In this document: positions 59,614-64,000 of the stretch, piece after piece
How positions within the stretch are numbered: position 1 is the stretch's first letter
How the letters are laid out: each line of letters starts with the position of its first letter
NCBI GenBank assembly: GCA_026983955.1
Contig: JALSTB010000029.1
Coordinates: 18,976 to 82,975 of the forward strand
DNA length: 64,000 bases
Direction: 5' to 3'
DNA from: Melioribacteraceae bacterium
GTDB lineage: Bacteria > Bacteroidota > Ignavibacteria > Ignavibacteriales > Melioribacteraceae
Position numbers and translations under genes: made by a program
Notes under the pieces: model-generated
What the model saw: only the letters and a program-made list of their open reading frames with translations
Databases searched by the model: none
What the model was told of the DNA's origin: nothing

Positions 59614-60993
59614 TCAATCATTAACCCCAAGCAATTTTACCCAATTTTTTATTTGCTCTTTTACAATATCCGGATTAGGTGATCCGAAAGTTACTTTTCT
59701 GTTTAATGCGTTTTGAATTTTCAAAACATCCAAAGCGGATTTATCAAACACGGGATGAATTTTTACCAGATCATCAATCTTTAAATCACTTAATTTAAGT
59801 TGTTTTTCCTCTGCAAATTTTACAACCTCACCAGTAATTCTATGGGCTTCGCGGAAGGGAATATTTTTCAATACTAACCATTCGGCTAAATCGGTCGCCA
59901 AAATGAAATCACAAGCAAGTTCTTCTTCGAAACGGTTCTTATTAACTTTAATTGACTCAATAATTTTTATTAAAATTTTTACGGAGTCAGAATATTGCAA
60001 ATATGAATCGAAAACGGGCTCTTTATCTTCTTGCATATCCCTGTTGTAGCTCAAAGGCAGTCCCTTCATCATCGTAAGAACGGAGATATAATTGCCAAAC
60101 ACCCTTCCGTTTTTTCCTCTGATTAATTCCGGCATATCGGGATTTTTCTTCTGCGGCATTAACGATGAACCGGTGGAATATTTATCGGCAAGTTTTACAA
60201 AATTCCATTCGGAAGACGACCATAAAATTATTTCCTCGCTGAGTCTGCCCAAGTGCATCATTCCAATGTTGCAAGCGTTTAAAAAATCGATTGCGAAATC
60301 CCTTCCGGAAACAGCATCCATAGCATTCCGGGCTATGCGGGAAAAGCCTAATTTATCCGCTGTGAAATTTCTATCCAACGGGAGCGTGGAACCGGCAAGC
60401 GCCCCGCTTCCCAAAGGAGATTCATCCGTTTCTTCCAAAACCGTTTTTAATCTTTTTTTATCCCGCTCCAACATTTCTACATACGCCAATAAATGAAAAG
60501 CCAATGAAACGGGTTGTGCCCTTTGAAGATGTGTGTAACCTGGCATAATAGTGTTCAGGTTCTCTTCACTTAATTTAAGTAATACTTGTTGAAGTTTAAT
60601 GATTGTCTCAAGTAAATCGTCAATTGATTTTTTAATCCAAAGTCTGAAGGCGGTTGCCACTTGATCATTCCGGCTTCTACCGGTATGAAGTTTACCCGCG
60701 GTACTTCCTATTAATTCGTACAATCGGTCCTCAATTGCCGAATGAATATCTTCATAATTTTCCGGTGATGGCTTCCACTTACCTTCCCTTTTTTCGTTCT
60801 GAATTTGTTCGAGTCCCGAAACGATTTTTTTCAACTCTTCATGTTTGAGTATCCCGATTTTTTCCAACATGCCGGCATGGGCAATACTGGCTTTAATATC
60901 TTCTTCACAAAGAATAAAATCGAACGAAAGTGAGGATGAAAATCCCAAAGCATTGCTATCAAGTTTTTCTTTAAATCTTCCACCCCACAACAT
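59614..60993 (-). CDS. argH: Argininosuccinate lyase
   Basis: The 459-residue enzyme splits argininosuccinate to arginine and fumarate. It has LHTGRSRNDQVATAFRLW, GYTHLQRAQPVS and the superfamily signature GSSLMPQKKNPD. An AGGA site precedes the ATG. It is the last gene of the arg operon, 19 nt after argG. Confidence 0.96.
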   Translation of the reverse strand: MLWGGRFKEKLDSNALGFSSSLSFDFILCEEDIKASIAHAGMLEKIGILKHEELKKIVSGLEQIQNEKREGKWKPSPENYEDIHSAIEDRLYELIGSTAGKLHTGRSRNDQVATAFRLWIKKSIDDLLETIIKLQQVLLKLSEENLNTIMPGYTHLQRAQPVSLAFHLLAYVEMLERDKKRLKTVLEETDESPLGSGALAGSTLPLDRNFTADKLGFSRIARNAMDAVSGRDFAIDFLNACNIGMMHLGRLSEEIILWSSSEWNFVKLADKYSTGSSLMPQKKNPDMPELIRGKNGRVFGNYISVLTMMKGLPLSYNRDMQEDKEPVFDSYLQYSDSVKILIKIIESIKVNKNRFEEELACDFILATDLAEWLVLKNIPFREAHRITGEVVKFAEEKQLKLSDLKIDDLVKIHPVFDKSALDVLKIQNALNRKVTFGSPNPDIVKEQIKNWVKLLGVND

Positions 60994-61012
60994 AGAAATA
61001 TCCTAAATTTAA

Positions 61013-62251
61013 TTATGCTAACTTTAACTTTTTGCTTTGTTTAATATGCACGGCGGTTTTTCTTACGGTGGATAATGTTTTAAATGGTAAACCGTACAAA
61101 TGGATAAACCCGCTTGAAGCCGAATGATTGAACTTATCACCTTCCTTATAAGTTGCCAATTCTTCATTATACAAACTAAACATTGAATTTCTGGATTTTG
61201 TAATTAAATTTCCTTTGTATAATTCAAGCGTTACACTTCCGGAAACATATTCTTGGGTTGAATCGACGAAAGCCATTAATGCATCAAACAACGGTGTGAA
61301 CCAGAGTCCGTCATAAATCATATTTGCTATTTTGTTCGAAATGTTCTGCTTATATCTAAACGTGTCTTTATCCAATACAAGTTTCTCCAATTCATTATGG
61401 GCTTTATGTAAAATCACTGCTGCCGGAGCTTCGTAAACTTCTCTGGATTTAATTCCCACCACACGGTTTTCTATCAAATCCAGTCTGCCTACTCCGTGCA
61501 TTGCTCCTATTTCGTTCAACTTTGTCACAAGTTCAACTCCATCCATTATTTCCCCGTTCAATGCGACGGGCACCCCTTTATCAAATTCGATATTAATTAT
61601 TGCCGGCGTATCCGGAGCCAATTGTGGAGATGTGGTTATTTGCCAGGCGTCATCGGGAGGAGCAACCCCGGGATTTTCCAAAACACCGCATTCAACCGAA
61701 ATACCGAAAATATTTTCGTCAATTGAATAAGGGTTTTGCTTTGTTGCTTGCACTGGAATATTGTGTTTTAGTGCATATTCAATTTCTTCTTCCCTGCTCT
61801 TAAATTCCCAAGTTCTTAACGGTGCGAGAATATTCAGATGCGGAGCAAGCGCTTGAATGGCAACTTCAAATCTTACTTGGTCGTTTCCTTTGCCGGTAGC
61901 TCCGTGTGCAATTGTGTCTGCTCCTTCTTCCCGGGCAACTTCAACAAGCATTTTGGCAAGCAGAGGTCTTCCGATGGAGCAACCCATCGGGTATTCCCCT
62001 TCGTACAATGCCCCGGCTTTTATAGCCGGCCAAACATAATGCCGTATAAATTCTTCTTTAAGGTCAATTATTTTCACTTTCGATGCCCCGGTTCGATAAG
62101 CTTTTTCCACCAAACCGTTTAATTCGCTTTTCTGACCCAAATCACCTGTAACGGCAATAATTTCAGCATGATATTTTTCACTTAACCATTTTAACATTAC
62201 CGAAGTATCCAGTCCTCCGGAATACGCAACTACAATTTTTTTAGGATTCAT
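61013..62251 (-). CDS. argG: Argininosuccinate synthase
   Basis: The 412-residue enzyme joins citrulline and aspartate using ATP. It has the PP-loop [29 protein letters not shown] and the C-terminal [10 protein letters not shown] chose ATG 62251; a TTG one codon upstream is in frame. AGGGGA lies at good distance. It sits between argR and argH. Confidence 0.96.
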   Translation of the reverse strand: MNPKKIVVAYSGGLDTSVMLKWLSEKYHAEIIAVTGDLGQKSELNGLVEKAYRTGASKVKIIDLKEEFIRHYVWPAIKAGALYEGEYPMGCSIGRPLLAKMLVEVAREEGADTIAHGATGKGNDQVRFEVAIQALAPHLNILAPLRTWEFKSREEEIEYALKHNIPVQATKQNPYSIDENIFGISVECGVLENPGVAPPDDAWQITTSPQLAPDTPAIINIEFDKGVPVALNGEIMDGVELVTKLNEIGAMHGVGRLDLIENRVVGIKSREVYEAPAAVILHKAHNELEKLVLDKDTFRYKQNISNKIANMIYDGLWFTPLFDALMAFVDSTQEYVSGSVTLELYKGNLITKSRNSMFSLYNEELATYKEGDKFNHSASSGFIHLYGLPFKTLSTVRKTAVHIKQSKKLKLA

Positions 62252-62260
62252 CAATTTCCC

Positions 62261-62713
62261 CTATTGGTTATTAGTCATAAGTTCTTTTACAAAATCTATA
62301 ATAGCGGGAATATTTTTTGCTTTATCGGGCACAACGAGAACAGTATCGTCACCGCCCACCGTACCTAAAATTTCTTTTTTATTAAGCCTGTCGATAAAAT
62401 GCGCCACGCCTTGCGCCCTTCCGGCAAGTGTCCGTAAAACAATTAAAGATTCGTTGTTGCTTACCGAAATTATTTCATAACCAATCAGCCTGCTAATTTG
62501 TTTTCCGGCTTCATCACTGTTCAGTACATATCTTATTCCATTTTCTGTAACTATTCGAACAACACCCAATTCAGCAAAATCCCTACTCAAAGTAGCTTGG
62601 GTGGCAAAGACATCCCTTTCGGCAAGTAGTTGCGCCAATTCTTCTTGACTACCTACCATTTTGCTGCCAAGAATTTCTTTAATAAGTCTTTGTCTATTAA
62701 GTTTAGCCGACAT
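62261..62713 (-). CDS. argR: Arginine repressor
   Basis: The 150-residue regulator has the winged-helix ArgR domain (LNRQRLIKEILGSKMVGSQEELAQLL, TQATLSRDFAELGVVRI) and the hexamerisation/arginine-binding domain (LRTLAGRAQGVAHFIDRL, GTVGGDDTVLVV). I chose ATG 62713: a GAGG ribosome site lies directly before it and within the four codons added by the ATG at 62725. Being inside the arg operon, it probably controls its own synthesis; the operator should lie upstream of the window. Confidence 0.94.
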   Translation of the reverse strand: MSAKLNRQRLIKEILGSKMVGSQEELAQLLAERDVFATQATLSRDFAELGVVRIVTENGIRYVLNSDEAGKQISRLIGYEIISVSNNESLIVLRTLAGRAQGVAHFIDRLNKKEILGTVGGDDTVLVVPDKAKNIPAIIDFVKELMTNNQ

Positions 62714-62731
62714 TTTTAACCTCATTTATTT

Positions 62732-63874
62732 TTATTTTATATTATTTAATTCATTGTAAAATTCTTTAATAAAATAACCGGTATCATTTTCATCGATAAT
62801 GAACGGAGGAAGCAATCTAATTATTCTGTCTCCTGAGCTTCCCACAATTATTTTTCTTTTTAATAAATTTTTTACAATTGTTTTGGCTTGCGGAATATTC
62901 AGTTCAATTCCAATCATTAATCCTTTCCCTCTTACATCTTTAATAACCGGCAAATTCCATTCAATTATTGATTTCCTAATTAAATCCCCCAAGTAAATTA
63001 TTTTTGCCAGCAGTTCACCGTTAATAAGATCAAACACTTTATTTGCAGCGGCGATAGCAACGGGATTGGCACCGAAAGTGGAGCCATGGTCGCCCGGGCG
63101 TATTACTTGGGATACATTTTCCGAGCAAATTGTTGCACCCAACGGTAAACCGTTTGCAATACCCTTTGCCAGAGTCATAATATCCGGTTTGATATTGTAC
63201 CATTGATGAGCAAATAATTTGCCGGTACGCCCCATACCGGTTTGTACTTCATCCAATATCAACAATAAATTATGCCGGTCGGCAATTTTTCTTAATTTAA
63301 TTAAGTAATCATCATCCGGAACAATTACGCCGCTTTCGCCTTGAATCGGTTCTACCATAATTGCACAGGTATTATTATTAATATTTCGTAGTACCGATTC
63401 AATATTGTTGAAATTAGCAAAACTGAAGCCAGCCAGCAACGGTGAGAACCCTTTCCACAGATTCTTTTGACCGGTTGCAGAAAGACTGCCCATGGTTCGT
63501 CCGTGAAAACTACCGGTAGTAACAATAATTTCCTTCCGTTCACCTCCCCATTTCCGTGCAAATTTAATCGCCGCTTCGTTTGCTTCGGTACCCGAGTTGC
63601 TGAAAAACACCGAGTTCAATCCGGATGCTTGCACCAGTTTTTGAGCAAGTTGGTTTTGGGGAGACGATTCGAACAAATTGGAAACGTGCCACAATTTTTT
63701 AAGTTGCTCTTCGGCTGCCTCCGTAATTATTTTATGCCGGTGCCCGAATGAAGTTACCGCTATACCGGAAAGAAAATCGAGGTATTCATCTCCATGTACG
63801 TCATACAGACGGCTTCCCGAACCCTTCTCAAATTCTACCGGATAACGTGCGTATGTGTTTAACAAATATTTCAT
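62732..63874 (-). CDS. argD: Acetylornithine aminotransferase
   Basis: The 380-residue class III PLP aminotransferase interconverts N-acetylornithine and N-acetylglutamate semialdehyde. It has FFSNSGTEANEAAIKFAR, TGSFHGRTMGSL, LILDEVQTGMGRTG and the Schiff-base Lys in TLAKGIANGLPLGA. The ATGA start overlaps the stop of the preceding partial gene. Some related enzymes act on succinylornithine or ornithine, but the arg operon supports ArgD. Confidence 0.93.
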   Translation of the reverse strand: MKYLLNTYARYPVEFEKGSGSRLYDVHGDEYLDFLSGIAVTSFGHRHKIITEAAEEQLKKLWHVSNLFESSPQNQLAQKLVQASGLNSVFFSNSGTEANEAAIKFARKWGGERKEIIVTTGSFHGRTMGSLSATGQKNLWKGFSPLLAGFSFANFNNIESVLRNINNNTCAIMVEPIQGESGVIVPDDDYLIKLRKIADRHNLLLILDEVQTGMGRTGKLFAHQWYNIKPDIMTLAKGIANGLPLGATICSENVSQVIRPGDHGSTFGANPVAIAAANKVFDLINGELLAKIIYLGDLIRKSIIEWNLPVIKDVRGKGLMIGIELNIPQAKTIVKNLLKRKIIVGSSGDRIIRLLPPFIIDENDTGYFIKEFYNELNNIK

Positions 63875-64000
63875 TGTCCGAATATTACTTTGTTTGATTT
63901 AATAATCCATGTTCCATATTTATTATGTAATTCTTTTGAATTAAATTCAAAAGCAGGCAAACTGTTTCCCACCCAGATTTTTTTAATCGTGTTGTTCAGC
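63871..64000 (-). CDS. Unknown protein, C-terminal end only
   Basis: The last ~42 codons of a minus-strand gene run in from the window edge and end in TGA, which overlaps the argD ATG (ATGA). The visible end reads ...LHNKYGTWIIKSNKVIFGQ. I do not recognise it: it does not look like the C-terminus of ArgB or ArgJ. Coupling to argD suggests another arginine-pathway gene. Confidence 0.55.
   Translation of the reverse strand, partial: LNNTIKKIWVGNSLPAFEFNSKELHNKYGTWIIKSNKVIFGQ

Overview
The window is a dense, AT-rich, fully chromosomal stretch from a Gram-negative bacterium. Lipid A genes (lpxD, an lpxC-fabZ fusion, lpxA), BamA, two Skp-like chaperones, TamB, heptose-nucleotide genes and lipoproteins show an outer membrane with LPS. 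The LpxC-FabZ fusion, the receiver/PEP-synthase-like proteins beside glutamate dehydrogenase, the fused SecDF, the K+-dependent-type pyrophosphatase and the many SpoIIE-type phosphatases point to the Bacteroidota/Chlorobiota/Ignavibacteriota group, and I infer an Ignavibacteria-like organism. Many genes have clear Shine-Dalgarno sites, several use TTG starts, and some promoters look like ordinary sigma-70 promoters (TTGACx, 17-18 nt, TATATT/TATTTT). I saw no tRNA, rRNA, CRISPR array, insertion sequence or phage gene.

Layout. (1) 1-11918, minus strand: a glutamate/pyruvate block. Two copies of a two-gene module (glutamate dehydrogenase plus a ~1000-residue protein with two receiver-like domains and a PEP-synthase-type ATP-grasp domain) are followed by a class I aminotransferase, an M16 peptidase, a small coupled ORF and a lipoprotein cut by the window edge. 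(2) 12176-13885, minus: an MlaE-type permease and a sugar transferase. (3) 14044-15384, plus: ilvE behind what looks like a complete ribosome-mediated attenuator (promoter, Leu/Ile/Val-rich leader peptide, terminator). (4) 15400-16745: lexA with a palindromic operator over its own -10 box, then a small WYL-like protein and an unknown protein. (5) 16930-34632, plus: an envelope supercluster (uppS, bamA, skp x2, lpxD, lpxC-fabZ, lpxA, lipoyl-ligase-like, propeller protein, rfaE1, rfaE2, tamB, rnr). (6) 34681-38976: a protease/propeller/barrel protein, an FmdB zinc ribbon (minus) and a lipoprotein. (7) 39036-45189: prs, rplY, pth, hppA, rpsF, ssb, rpsR, rplI. (8) 45189-49237: an orphan ParA with palindromes upstream, then secDF. 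(9) 49234-58180: a partner-switching signalling cluster (three PP2C/SpoIIE phosphatases, an RsbW-like kinase, two STAS proteins, an ECF-like sigma factor, a YhhN-family protein). (10) 58203-59596: purA behind a long inverted repeat. (11) 59614-64000, minus: an arginine operon (unknown partial gene, argD, argR, argG, argH).

The most interesting items are the duplicated GDH/receiver-ATP-grasp module, the ilvE leader-peptide attenuator, the ECF sigma factor heading a partner-switching operon, the structured purA leader and the lexA operator with its uncharacterised downstream genes. All functional calls rest on reading motifs by eye; no database search was run.
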